Origin: Marinitoga sp. 38H-ov
GTDB taxonomy: Bacteria > Thermotogota > Thermotogae > Petrotogales > Petrotogaceae
Assembly: GCF_011057715.1 (NCBI RefSeq)
Contig: NZ_LNGH01000015.1
Location: 1-64,000, forward strand
DNA length: 64,000 bases
Reading direction: 5' to 3'
Of the stretch, positions 6,927 through 16,029 are shown piece by piece. A model generated the notes under the pieces. It did no database searches. It was not told the DNA's origin and worked only from the letters and a program-made list of their open reading frames with translations. The first letter of the stretch is position 1; each line of letters starts with the position of its first letter. The position numbers and the translations under genes are program-made.

Positions 6927-9278
6927 CTAGAAAACATTCCAAGGCAATTCATTTACTGGATCATCATCAACTATATTTCCATCATATAATGAATGAGAAA
7001 TATTTATAGTTTCTCCATTTAAAGTTACAGTACCAGTAACGGCATAATCTAAGTAATCATCTGGTATTTTGGATATTTTAACATTATCTATCCATGCAGT
7101 ATCTTGACCATCAGAAACAGCACCATCTTTTACATAAGCTATTTTAATTTCATGTGTACCTTCAGATAAACTAATTTCCTTTGTAGTCCAATCGATTTCA
7201 CCAGATGCTTTAAATACAGTTTCTCCGTCAACATATACGAATAAGAAATCCCAATCTTTTTCACTAGATACCTTATAATCAAATACTAATTTATAACCAT
7301 ATGTTGCTGAATCAAGAGTAACAGTTGTTGAGATATAACTTTCTTGATCATCATCAATATCAGGGAATGAAATAATCTTATTTCCATTATCATCAATTAT
7401 TGTAGCAGCATTTGTTCCTGTATTCCATTTTAAAATACCTGATTCGAAATTATCTTCAAATACTGGTTCTGGTAAAACAGGCATATTATCGCTTTCAACT
7501 TTAATATAGAATGTAGGAGTACCTATGTCTGATTTTGAAACAGTTGTAGCTTCATTAAATGATTTACTTAATAATTCTTCGTTTGTATCAGCATCTAAAA
7601 TTTTTAATGTATAATTTCCTGTTGCTGTAGGTGGAGTTAAACTTAATTCAAATGTAGAATCAAAAGTTACAGATATTACTTGCACATCATCTAATTCTGA
7701 CATATCTTTTATTTCAACGTTTTCTAAAGTTTTGGATAATTGTTCTTGAGCTCTTAAAACTATAGAATCTAATAAATCTGGACCTCCAACAATAATATCA
7801 TATGTATCAGGGTCTATTTGATAGAAAGCACAATTACCATATGAATCAGTTCTTGCATAGTAATTTGGTCCTGTTTCTCTATATAATGTTACATATACAC
7901 CAGCTAAAGGATTTCCGTATGAATCTTTAACAGAAACAATAGCCATAGCTCCTTTTTCTTCTGGTAATGGCAATGATAATGCTTTTTTTGGATCTATAAC
8001 ACCGTATCCTGAGTTAGTGTCATATCCTGGTTTATCCACATCTTTAGCAGACATTTCAATTAATTTTCTAATTTGATATGCTGTTGCATTAGGATGTTTT
8101 TCCCATAATAATGCTGCTAAAGCTGAAACATATGGTGATGCCATAGAAGTACCGTTCCAGTATGCAAATGGGCCATACAATGGAGAAACATCGCTGCTAT
8201 CAACAGGTATAGTTGATAATATTTGAACACCAGGTGCTAATACAGATACGCTATCTCCTCTTGTTGAAAATTCTGCAACATTATCATTTACATCACTAGC
8301 ACCTACACCTAATATACCAGGTAAAGAATTTGGACTTCCCCAACTTTCTTCTATATGAGTATTACCAGTTGAAACAACAACTAAAACATTATTAGCAAGA
8401 GCATAATCGAAACCAGCTTTTAATGTGTCTGAAAATCCAGGACCACCCCAACTGTTTTGTAATATCTTAGCTCCATTATCAACAGCCCACGCTGCATTAT
8501 ATGCCACATATATATCTCCAACAAAATTAGGAGCAAATACTGGAGCAACCATAATTTTTGCATTTGGTGCTAATCCAGCTATACCGTAATTATCATCTTT
8601 TTTAGCAGCAATAATACCAGAAACATGTGTTCCATGATCTCCATATGGTACAGATGTATTTGCTGGAATAAGAGTATTATTATAGAAATCAACACCAGTA
8701 ACGTATTGTCCATTTAAATCTGGATGACTTGAATCTGATCCTCCATCCATAACAGCAACAACAACACCTGTACCTGTAGCGGTTTCCCAAACTTTTTTAG
8801 CATCAAATTTCTTTAAAGCCCATTGAAATTCATATAATGGATTTTTTGGATCTTCAGGAGAAGCAACAGATTTTACTAATTCTTCTTTAAAGGTTTCTTT
8901 TTTTACAGGTTCAATTAGTTTTCTTTTGTAATTAGGTTCGATGAATTTTATACCTTCAAATGATTTGTTTAAAAGTTTTCTTAGAGCTTCTTCTACTGAA
9001 TAATTAAATCTTAAATTTGCAATCTTAAGTTTTTCTATATTAACAACAATATCAGCTTTTAAATAATTTGCTAATTTATTTAGTGATTCAATATCATTGT
9101 ATCCAACGTTTAATTGATTTTCAAAATAATCATATTTATTTAATGTATTAAGCTTTTTTTCTATTAAATTATTTTTTTCAACTTTTATTGCATTATTTAT
9201 ATTATTATTAACATCAAAATTTGTACAGCTAATTAATAACAAGCTTAAAGAAAGTAGAATAAAAAGAATTTTTTTCAT
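6927..9278 (-). CDS. Subtilisin-like (S8) serine protease lipoprotein with C-terminal beta-sandwich domains
   Basis: A lipoprotein signal ends in the lipobox LLISC (Cys19 counted from the upstream ATG at 9281; 18 from 9278). A propeptide-like region runs to about residue 140. The catalytic domain (about 145-430) shows Asp179 in VMDGG, His216 in GDHGTHVSG, oxyanion Asn307 in STGN and Ser379 in NGTSMASP, so it should be active. A carboxypeptidase-regulatory-like domain (about 440-500) and a C-terminal jelly-roll with AWIDNVKIS follow. Two ATG codons compete; GGAGGGG (9284-9290) is better spaced for 9278. The anchored enzyme probably degrades external proteins. Confidence 0.93.
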   Translation of the reverse strand: MKKILFILLSLSLLLISCTNFDVNNNINNAIKVEKNNLIEKKLNTLNKYDYFENQLNVGYNDIESLNKLANYLKADIVVNIEKLKIANLRFNYSVEEALRKLLNKSFEGIKFIEPNYKRKLIEPVKKETFKEELVKSVASPEDPKNPLYEFQWALKKFDAKKVWETATGTGVVVAVMDGGSDSSHPDLNGQYVTGVDFYNNTLIPANTSVPYGDHGTHVSGIIAAKKDDNYGIAGLAPNAKIMVAPVFAPNFVGDIYVAYNAAWAVDNGAKILQNSWGGPGFSDTLKAGFDYALANNVLVVVSTGNTHIEESWGSPNSLPGILGVGASDVNDNVAEFSTRGDSVSVLAPGVQILSTIPVDSSDVSPLYGPFAYWNGTSMASPYVSALAALLWEKHPNATAYQIRKLIEMSAKDVDKPGYDTNSGYGVIDPKKALSLPLPEEKGAMAIVSVKDSYGNPLAGVYVTLYRETGPNYYARTDSYGNCAFYQIDPDTYDIIVGGPDLLDSIVLRAQEQLSKTLENVEIKDMSELDDVQVISVTFDSTFELSLTPPTATGNYTLKILDADTNEELLSKSFNEATTVSKSDIGTPTFYIKVESDNMPVLPEPVFEDNFESGILKWNTGTNAATIIDDNGNKIISFPDIDDDQESYISTTVTLDSATYGYKLVFDYKVSSEKDWDFLFVYVDGETVFKASGEIDWTTKEISLSEGTHEIKIAYVKDGAVSDGQDTAWIDNVKISKIPDDYLDYAVTGTVTLNGETINISHSLYDGNIVDDDPVNELPWNVF

Positions 9279-9290
9279 CATATCCCCTCC

Positions 9291-11288
9291 TTACTTTGTT
9301 TCGGTTGTGAAATCTGCATGTAGATCTGGTTCCATACCTGAACTTAATCTATCAATAAACCAAGCTTTATCTCTATACCTGAAATCTGCCGCAATAGATA
9401 ATGCTCTACTATCATTATCTAAAGTTTCAGCATAAGCAATGTTAATACCCCAGTTATATGATTTACCTGCTTCTAATTTGTCATATGGATATAATTCTTT
9501 TGTTAATGAATAAGGATTGAATAAATACCATTTTTTACCATAATCTGGATCTGCAGTATTTCCTGTAAATTTAATAGATACGCTATTTGAATTTTCAACA
9601 GAAATTATATCTCCATAAGCGTTTGTGCTTTCAACATTTTCAACAGGAATCATTAATCCGTTGTCTGCTTGGTTCCAGTCATATACAAAAATTCCATAAT
9701 TATATGTAACTGTTCCTTCGCCGCTTAAAGTTTTATCAGGTTTCCATTTAAATTCAACATTTCTTGAAACACCAGTTGAATCATCTGTAGGATTTTCTAA
9801 AATAATATTGAAAGTATCTAATGGAATAACAGAACCTAAAACTGTTTTTTCTGTTTCAACATTATCATATACTGAAGATACTGCATACCAAACTTCCTTA
9901 CCTACTTCTAATTCTGCTGAATAATCGCTGAATAAAGGCTTTAAGTAGCTATTTGGGTAACCTAAAAGTTGATATAATGCACTTAAATACATTCTTTCTT
10001 TAACATAAGAACTTGTAACATAACCTATTTTTTCATAATTAATACCATCAAATGATCTATATACATTATATCCATCAGGTTTTTCAGTTTCAGTTGTATC
10101 AGGTAATTCAGGAGGAGTTACTAAAGCAGCATTTAATTTATCGATAGAATCAAAATCAATCCAGTATAAGTCGATTATTAAATTACTATCTTTAGGAGCT
10201 GCATATAAACCTCTATCGATGTTATTTTCGCTATAATATGAAACTCCTCTTCTTCTTGTAAATGAAATGATATTAGGCAATCCTAGATTTTCAACATTTG
10301 CTGGAACAACATTATATGGTGTGCTAGGTAATGTTGATAATGTTCTTTCAATATTTACATAATCTAATCTATATACTATATTTTCATTATGATCATATGC
10401 TAAAGTATGAAGTATATTTAAACCATTTTGAACACTATCAATATTAATTGTAAATATACTTTTTGTGGATTCAACAGTTAAACCTCTTTCAACTCTGTTA
10501 AAATCAAATTTTGGTGTATATGTTATATAATGATGATTATCATTTTCATTAACAATAACTTCTGCAGTGAAATCATCTGATATCTTATCATTAGATGATA
10601 TTGGAGTTCCATCTAATGTATAAAAATTAACAACTAAATCATTTAATTCTTGATTTAAATCAGTATTAATAACAGCTGTTCTATTAAATGCTGTTAATGG
10701 TTTTCCGAATAACAATTCTGGTTTAACATTCTCTATTTTAGTAATAGCATTTCCTTCTTTTGTTATCTTAATATCAATAACTTCTGGCATATTAGGATAA
10801 TTAAAGTCTACATATCCATTTTCATCTGACATTAATTCTCCTATTATTTCATTGTTGTTAAAGAATTCAACCTTAGCATTTTCTACAACTCCACCAGAGA
10901 AATATTGTAAAATATTTAATTCTAAACCTTTTGTCCAGAACTCAAATACATCACTTTCAATTGATTTGCTGTCATCTTTAGCAACAACTTTCCAATAATA
11001 TCTTTTGTTATATTCGGTATTAACGTCATATGATGTTTTTGTTGTATCTGTTAATACCTTTTCCAATGAATCTTTGTTTTCCCCGAAATAAAGATCAAAT
11101 TTTAAACCTTTATTCTCAGGATCAATAGCCTTCCATTTTAAAGTAACAGTTCCACTTAAATGCTTTTGACCATTCATTGGATAGAACTCATCTTCAACAA
11201 CTGATGGCTCTTTGTTCAACATTACACAGGAATTTAGAAAAATAGCGGTTACAAATAAAATCAAAGTAAAAAATACCAGTTTCTTCAT
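9291..11288 (-). CDS. Large surface lipoprotein with fibronectin-like repeats, first gene of the protease operon
   Basis: The 665-residue protein has a lipoprotein signal with lipobox FLNSC (Cys21). After the anchor, residues about 35-115 resemble a fibronectin type III-like domain (TVTLKWKAIDPENKGLKFDLY, then YYWKVVAKD), and further beta-rich, Tyr- and Asn-rich segments follow. I recognise no catalytic motif. It stops 9 bases before the subtilase start, so it is probably a structural or substrate-binding partner. A role like that of PrcA in the dentilisin complex is speculative: only operon position, size and export support it. Confidence 0.65.
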   Translation of the reverse strand: MKKLVFFTLILFVTAIFLNSCVMLNKEPSVVEDEFYPMNGQKHLSGTVTLKWKAIDPENKGLKFDLYFGENKDSLEKVLTDTTKTSYDVNTEYNKRYYWKVVAKDDSKSIESDVFEFWTKGLELNILQYFSGGVVENAKVEFFNNNEIIGELMSDENGYVDFNYPNMPEVIDIKITKEGNAITKIENVKPELLFGKPLTAFNRTAVINTDLNQELNDLVVNFYTLDGTPISSNDKISDDFTAEVIVNENDNHHYITYTPKFDFNRVERGLTVESTKSIFTINIDSVQNGLNILHTLAYDHNENIVYRLDYVNIERTLSTLPSTPYNVVPANVENLGLPNIISFTRRRGVSYYSENNIDRGLYAAPKDSNLIIDLYWIDFDSIDKLNAALVTPPELPDTTETEKPDGYNVYRSFDGINYEKIGYVTSSYVKERMYLSALYQLLGYPNSYLKPLFSDYSAELEVGKEVWYAVSSVYDNVETEKTVLGSVIPLDTFNIILENPTDDSTGVSRNVEFKWKPDKTLSGEGTVTYNYGIFVYDWNQADNGLMIPVENVESTNAYGDIISVENSNSVSIKFTGNTADPDYGKKWYLFNPYSLTKELYPYDKLEAGKSYNWGINIAYAETLDNDSRALSIAADFRYRDKAWFIDRLSSGMEPDLHADFTTETK

Positions 11289-11329
11289 CCAACTACCCCC
11301 TTTGTAAAGATATGTAAATTTAACGTAAT

Positions 11330-11358
11330 ATTATACAACTAAAATAAATCAAAATCAA
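11330..11358 (-). promoter_or_regulatory. Promoter of the lipoprotein-subtilase-prcB operon
   Basis: Reading the minus strand, TTGATT (11353-11358) and TATAAT (11330-11335) are 17 bp apart. The rest of the 11289-11550 gap is very AT-rich, and I see no further gene or repeat in it. Confidence 0.75.
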
Positions 11359-11550
11359 GTTACAAAAAGATGAATCTAAAAAAATTATAAATGTTTTAAT
11401 TATATATATTTAATTATAATTTCAGAAAAAATTCAATAGTATTATGTAATAATGAATTATTTAACAATCAGAAAAGTATAATTAATATTGAAACTCGTTA
11501 TATGTAAAATTATATAACAACATGTAATAAAATTCAAGTTAATAATAGGT

Positions 11551-11577
11551 AAAAAAATAGAGCGTTAAACGCTCTAT
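11551..11577 (-). terminator. Terminator of the SNF2 helicase gene, overlapping its stop codon
   Basis: The 9-bp stem ATAGAGCGT/ACGCTCTAT (11557-11565, 11569-11577) is followed on the minus strand by a run of seven T. The helicase stop codon TAG (11574-11576) is part of the stem. Confidence 0.88.
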
Positions 11578-14435
11578 TCGAATAATTGTAATATATCATC
11601 TTTAGATAAATTTTTTAAAAATGATTTTTCTGTATATATAGCTAAATTATATAAATCTCTTTTAGTATTTTTTAAATTTAAAATTTTTTCTTCAATAGAA
11701 TTTTTTGTAATAAACTTATACACAAAAACAGGTTTTGTTTGACCAATTCTATATACTCTATCTGTAGCTTGATTTTCAACTGCAGGATTCCACCATGGAT
11801 CATAATGTATTACATAATCAGCTCCAGTAATATTTAATCCAGTACCACCAGCCTTTAAACTAATGAGAAGAATTTTAATATCATTATTCTTATTAAATTC
11901 ATTAACAATATCTATTCTATTTTTTGTTTGTCCAATAATTTTGTTATATTTTATTTTTTCTCGATTTAACCATTCTTCTATAATATTTATCATCTTTACA
12001 AATTGTGAAAATACAACAATCTTATGATCTTCCTCTAATATTTCTAAAATGAATTTTTTAAATTCATTGAACTTAGATGATTCTATATTAATACCTAATA
12101 ATTTAGGATGATTTACTACTTGTCGTAATCTTAGTAATCCTTCTAAAACACTAAAGTTTGTTATACCTTGTGATGCTGCTATTTTTTGCTTATACTCATT
12201 TAATAGTTGATGATATATTTTTAACTGATGTTGGTTCATTTCATTAAAAATATATTCTTCTGTTTTAGGAGGTAACTCTTTTAATACATTTTCCTTTTTT
12301 CTTCTTAGAATAAAAGGATTTATTTTTTTCTGTAATTTTTTAATACTTTCTTTATTTGAATAACTATATTTTCTTAAAAACTCCTTTCTATTTCCTAGAA
12401 ATCCAGGCATTAAAAAATTAAAAATATTGTATAAATCATCTAAGGAATTTTCTAAAGGAGTACCAGTTAATGCTAATTTGTGAGGTGCTTTTAATTTTTT
12501 AATAGTTGAATATAATTTAGTTTCATGATTTTTAATATATTGAGCTTCGTCGAGAATAATATAGTATATATCTTTAAAATCATCAATAGAATTTCTAATA
12601 GTTCCATATGTTGTTAAAATAACATCAACATCATTTGGAATATCTTTTTGATTATTATGATATATATAATATTTTAAATTAGAAGTGAATTTTTCAATTT
12701 CATATGCCCAATTATATACTACAGATCTAGGTGTAATAATTAAAAACTTTCTATTTTTTTCTTTTAACGATAATATTAATGATATTGTTTGTACTGTTTT
12801 ACCAAGTCCCATATCATCAGCTAAAATGCCATTAAAATTAAATTCATGTAGATACCTTAGAAAATAATATCCTTGAATCTGATAATCCCTCATAGGAATT
12901 TTTAATTCTGGAATTTCATATTCTTTTATTTTCTCAAAATTTTTAATATTTTCAATAAACGCCCTTGTTTTTTCATCTAATGATTCAATTTCTAAATTTG
13001 GATTATTCAAAAAGGAATATATATTATAACTTTCAATTTCTATTTTATCTTTTTTTATTTTCAAATCTTCTAGTTTTTCCAATATTTTTTCTGGTATTTT
13101 AATTATAGTATCATCATTTAAAATAATATAATTATCTTTTCTATTTCTTAATATATTAATATCTAACTTTTTATTATCCTTTAAAAGGATATCACCCTCT
13201 ACATCAAACCAATTGCTTTTTAAATTTAATTTCATTTGAATGCTTTCAATTTCTTGTCTTTTTATATTTTTATTCATTTTAATTATTATATTTTTATCAA
13301 TTTTTTTATCAATAAACTCAAAGAATGATTCAATATCTAAAGTCGCCTTACCTTTTTCATCTAATTCAATTCCAACCTTTTTTAAAGAATTTAATAATCT
13401 TTGTTCTTCTTCAACATTTTTATATTTATAATCACTATATATATCTATCTCTGTTCCGTATAAGAATTTTCCTTTTAAATAGAATTGATTGTCTATAAAA
13501 TTTATGTATAGATTTAATTTTGGAATAAATATATCTTTTTTTATTCCAAACTTTTCATCAATTTCAATATCAAAACCATATCTTTCGTATTTTATAATAT
13601 TATTTTTTATATAATCTTCAAGCTCTTCTTTGTTTTTATATTTGAATTCCATTTGTATATTGTTATAATACGGGAATTTAATCGATGTTTTTGAATTAAT
13701 AAAAGATAATGAATTTCCATCATAATAAGCATAATCATCTTTAGTGGAAACTATATTATTACTATTTAATTTAGGTAATAATTCTATTTTACCTATATTA
13801 TTATCTCCGGTTATATATAATTTGAAATTAATATCATCATTCCAAATTATTTCCTTTTTTCTATTGAATAATATTTTTTTGCTATTTATTTTTTTAAGCT
13901 CTTTAAAACTAGATAAATATAGCAATGGTTTTATAGCTATAATCAATCTTTTTATAGCGTTTTCGTCTTCTGGAATCTTAGTCTTTAAAAAAGTTAATAT
14001 TTCATCATAATCAATATCCTTTCTTAAAATAATTCTATTGCCTATCTTTTTAGCCAATTTTACTTCTGTATAATTTTTTCCGGGATAAATTAAATAATAT
14101 GTATCTCCATAATCTTTAATACCTAAATATTCATCAAAACTTATATTTCCTTTGTTTTTTATATATCTCTCAACTTCTAAAACTAAAGCAGAAGTGTGTT
14201 TGCAAATTTCTTTATCTTCTTTGCAAGGGCAAGAATGTCTTATTTCAAGAGTATCAGAATTAATAGTCAAATGAGGTCTATAATAATTTCCGTTTTCTTT
14301 TACAATAGCAGTAAAAATAATATTATTATTAATATTAAAGGTAGAAAAATCTTCGATCTTTTCAAAATTACTTATTTGTATTTGTTGTTTTATTTCATCA
14401 ATCTTTTTTAAAATACCTAAGAAATTTAATATCAT
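11574..14435 (-). CDS. SNF2-family (SWI2/SNF2) DNA translocase with SWIM zinc finger
   Basis: The 953-residue protein begins with a SWIM-type zinc motif, Cys69-x-Cys71 ... Cys78-x-His80. A long low-complexity linker region follows. The C-terminal half is a Snf2 ATPase: Walker A DDMGLGKT near residue 540, DEAQ box ILDEAQYIKN, LTGTPLENS, then helicase domain 2 with SLKAGGTGLN and the arginine-finger region ATDRVYRIGQ. Bacterial members remodel protein-DNA or RNA polymerase complexes, but their exact function is unsettled. The gene stands alone with its own RBS (GAGGTG) and terminator. No methylase or nuclease partner is adjacent, so a restriction or defence role is not supported. Confidence 0.92.
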   Translation of the reverse strand: MILNFLGILKKIDEIKQQIQISNFEKIEDFSTFNINNNIIFTAIVKENGNYYRPHLTINSDTLEIRHSCPCKEDKEICKHTSALVLEVERYIKNKGNISFDEYLGIKDYGDTYYLIYPGKNYTEVKLAKKIGNRIILRKDIDYDEILTFLKTKIPEDENAIKRLIIAIKPLLYLSSFKELKKINSKKILFNRKKEIIWNDDINFKLYITGDNNIGKIELLPKLNSNNIVSTKDDYAYYDGNSLSFINSKTSIKFPYYNNIQMEFKYKNKEELEDYIKNNIIKYERYGFDIEIDEKFGIKKDIFIPKLNLYINFIDNQFYLKGKFLYGTEIDIYSDYKYKNVEEEQRLLNSLKKVGIELDEKGKATLDIESFFEFIDKKIDKNIIIKMNKNIKRQEIESIQMKLNLKSNWFDVEGDILLKDNKKLDINILRNRKDNYIILNDDTIIKIPEKILEKLEDLKIKKDKIEIESYNIYSFLNNPNLEIESLDEKTRAFIENIKNFEKIKEYEIPELKIPMRDYQIQGYYFLRYLHEFNFNGILADDMGLGKTVQTISLILSLKEKNRKFLIITPRSVVYNWAYEIEKFTSNLKYYIYHNNQKDIPNDVDVILTTYGTIRNSIDDFKDIYYIILDEAQYIKNHETKLYSTIKKLKAPHKLALTGTPLENSLDDLYNIFNFLMPGFLGNRKEFLRKYSYSNKESIKKLQKKINPFILRRKKENVLKELPPKTEEYIFNEMNQHQLKIYHQLLNEYKQKIAASQGITNFSVLEGLLRLRQVVNHPKLLGINIESSKFNEFKKFILEILEEDHKIVVFSQFVKMINIIEEWLNREKIKYNKIIGQTKNRIDIVNEFNKNNDIKILLISLKAGGTGLNITGADYVIHYDPWWNPAVENQATDRVYRIGQTKPVFVYKFITKNSIEEKILNLKNTKRDLYNLAIYTEKSFLKNLSKDDILQLFE

Positions 14436-14446
14436 AATACACCTCT

Positions 14447-14474
14447 TTGAAAATAAGACTTTTTTTGTTATAAT
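14447..14474 (+). promoter_or_regulatory. Promoter of the ccdA-thioredoxin operon
   Basis: TTGAAA (14447-14452) and TATAAT (14469-14474) are separated by 16 bp; AGGAGG and the ATG at 14506 follow. Confidence 0.75.
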
Positions 14475-14505
14475 TATATATACAAATTATATATAGGAGG
14501 ATGAT

Positions 14506-15186
14506 ATGGATACATTAGTAATTCAACCTACAATAGGATATTTAGGAGCATTTTTTGGGGGTATTGTATCTTTTTTTAGTCCATGTGTATTACCGCTAGT
14601 TCCGCTTTTTTTTGGTATATTAATGACAGATTTAAACAATACAGTATTGACTATAAAAAGGGGAATAGCCTTTTTTTTAGGACTTAGTATATTTTTTTCT
14701 ATACTAGGAGCATTTGCGGGAACTTTGGGTAGTATTCTTTCAAAATATCAAAGTATATTTAATATTATAGCAGGAATTATTATTATTTTATTAGGAATAT
14801 ATTATATTTTTGGTAAGGGAATATTTAGAGGTATAAAAATTAATTTGAATAATTATAAGAATACATCGTTTTTTAGTGCGTTTATTATAGGTGTATTAAT
14901 ATCCTTTATCTGGATTCCTTGTTCTGGTCCTGTTTTAGCTGCGGTATTAACATATGCCTCAACAACAAGCAGCCCTCTTTTAGGCGGTTTAATGTTATTT
15001 GTCTATTCACTTGGAATATCAATCCCATTTTTATTCTTTAGTGGATTAATTAGTAAAATAATTTCTAAAATATCATTTGGAACTTCAAAATGGGAAAGAT
15101 ACGTAAAATTTTTTGGAGGTATATTATTAATATCAATGGGATTATTAATAATTTTTGGTTTATTTAATACATTACAAGGAGTGTGA
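14506..15186 (+). CDS. ccdA: CcdA/DsbD-type thiol-disulfide transmembrane electron transporter
   Basis: The 226-residue membrane protein has the six-helix CcdA/DsbD-beta architecture. Two conserved cysteines lie in FFSPCVLPLVP (about residue 28) and WIPCSGPVLA (about residue 144), the pair that relays reducing equivalents from cytoplasmic thioredoxin to the outside. The start follows AGGAGG. The next gene, an exported thioredoxin-like protein, begins 4 bases after the stop and is the likely electron acceptor. No cytochrome c maturation genes are visible nearby, so a general periplasmic thiol-reduction role is more likely. Confidence 0.9.
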   Translation: MDTLVIQPTIGYLGAFFGGIVSFFSPCVLPLVPLFFGILMTDLNNTVLTIKRGIAFFLGLSIFFSILGAFAGTLGSILSKYQSIFNIIAGIIIILLGIYYIFGKGIFRGIKINLNNYKNTSFFSAFIIGVLISFIWIPCSGPVLAAVLTYASTTSSPLLGGLMLFVYSLGISIPFLFFSGLISKIISKISFGTSKWERYVKFFGGILLISMGLLIIFGLFNTLQGV

Positions 15187-15190
15187 AAAT

Positions 15191-15883
15191 ATGTATAAAA
15201 AATTTTTAGTAATGGTTTTATTGATTATATCTATTATATCATTTACTGATAATACAAATATTGGTAATTCAAGTATAGATAATTCAAGTATCAATAGTTT
15301 TATTATCCATGATTTTGATAATGCATTAAAAATAGGTAATATAACAGGGAAAAAGGTTATTGTTATGTTTTCATCAGAAAGTTGTTATTATTGTAAAAAA
15401 TTTAAAAGTGAAGTTTTAACGGATAAGGAAATTCAAAAATGGTTAAAAACAGAGTTTATATTTGCAGAAATATATGCTGATAAGAACAAAAAAGCAACAT
15501 ATTTAGGTAAAACATTAAATTATTTAGAGTTATTTGGTGCATTTGGAGTAAGGGGAACACCAACATTCTTCTTTTTTAATAGCAAAGGCGAAGCATTATC
15601 TCAATTACCAGGTTATGTTCCTAATGATATATTTTTATCAATCTTAAAGTTTTTTAAATATGATAAAAAAATTACATTCCAGGAATTTCAAGAAAAAAAT
15701 ATAGATGTAAGTATAGATAAAAAGGTATTAAATTTAAGCAAGGAAGAAATACATTTTCTTTTAAAAAATGATCCAAATACAAAATTATATAATAATAATT
15801 TAGATGAATATTCAAATATAGTATTAAAAGAGAAAAACCAAAGTTTAGAAGAAAAGTATTATATTGTAATTTATGAAAAGTAA
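15191..15883 (+). CDS. Exported thioredoxin-fold protein (CYYC active site)
   Basis: The 230-residue product has an N-terminal signal or anchor segment and a thioredoxin-like domain with FSSESCYYCKKF as the redox active site, and RGTPTFFFFNSKG, which contains the cis-proline. It resembles the DsbD-gamma/SoxW-like thiol reductases. An in-frame ATG at 15155 would overlap ccdA and remove the signal peptide from the N-terminus; I chose ATG 15191, preceded by GGAG. The last 60 or so residues are low-complexity and unrecognised. It probably receives electrons from the CcdA-like protein just upstream. Confidence 0.85.
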   Translation: MYKKFLVMVLLIISIISFTDNTNIGNSSIDNSSINSFIIHDFDNALKIGNITGKKVIVMFSSESCYYCKKFKSEVLTDKEIQKWLKTEFIFAEIYADKNKKATYLGKTLNYLELFGAFGVRGTPTFFFFNSKGEALSQLPGYVPNDIFLSILKFFKYDKKITFQEFQEKNIDVSIDKKVLNLSKEEIHFLLKNDPNTKLYNNNLDEYSNIVLKEKNQSLEEKYYIVIYEK

Positions 15884-15886
15884 ATA

Positions 15887-15915
15887 TTGTATTTGAAAAA
15901 ATAGTATGATATAAT
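15887..15915 (+). promoter_or_regulatory. Candidate promoter upstream of purA
   Basis: TTGTAT (15887-15892) and TATAAT (15910-15915) have 17-bp spacing. The transcript would begin near 15922, before a 17-codon reading frame and a terminator-like hairpin that both precede purA. Confidence 0.6.
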
Positions 15916-15943
15916 ACATATGTTATATTTAATAAGGAAGGTT

Positions 15944-15997
15944 ATGTATATGAATAGAAATAATAATGAAAATAAATATACAGAAAAAGCCCTGTAA
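15944..15997 (+). CDS. Possible 17-residue leader peptide before purA
   Basis: An AAGGAAGG (15934-15941) precedes an ATG opening a frame that encodes MYMNRNNNENKYTEKAL and stops at 15995-15997. Five of 17 residues are Asn. The stop codon lies in the loop of the terminator hairpin at 15984-16009. A reading frame with an RBS that ends inside a terminator suggests an attenuation leader, but it may be chance. Its last five codons match the early codons of clpC in the same frame over 16 bases. Confidence 0.35.
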   Translation: MYMNRNNNENKYTEKAL

Positions 15998-16009
15998 AGG
16001 GGCTTTTTT
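15984..16009 (+). terminator. Terminator-like hairpin in the purA leader
   Basis: AAAAAGCCC (15984-15992) pairs with GGGCTTTTT (16000-16008), with the T-run to 16009. It lies downstream of a good promoter and 20 bases before the purA ATG, so it either ends transcription from the ccdA operon or attenuates purA. Confidence 0.8.
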
Positions 16010-16029
16010 ACTTTGTTGGAGGTGAAAAA

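Noticed and set aside
12685-14411. Four plus-strand frames opposite the SNF2 helicase gene
   Set aside because: They are AT-rich antisense frames with hydrophobic low-complexity translations and no RBS.
11574-14435. SNF2 helicase as part of a defence system
   Set aside because: No methylase, nuclease or phospholipase partner is adjacent; it has its own promoter-proximal RBS and terminator and stands alone.
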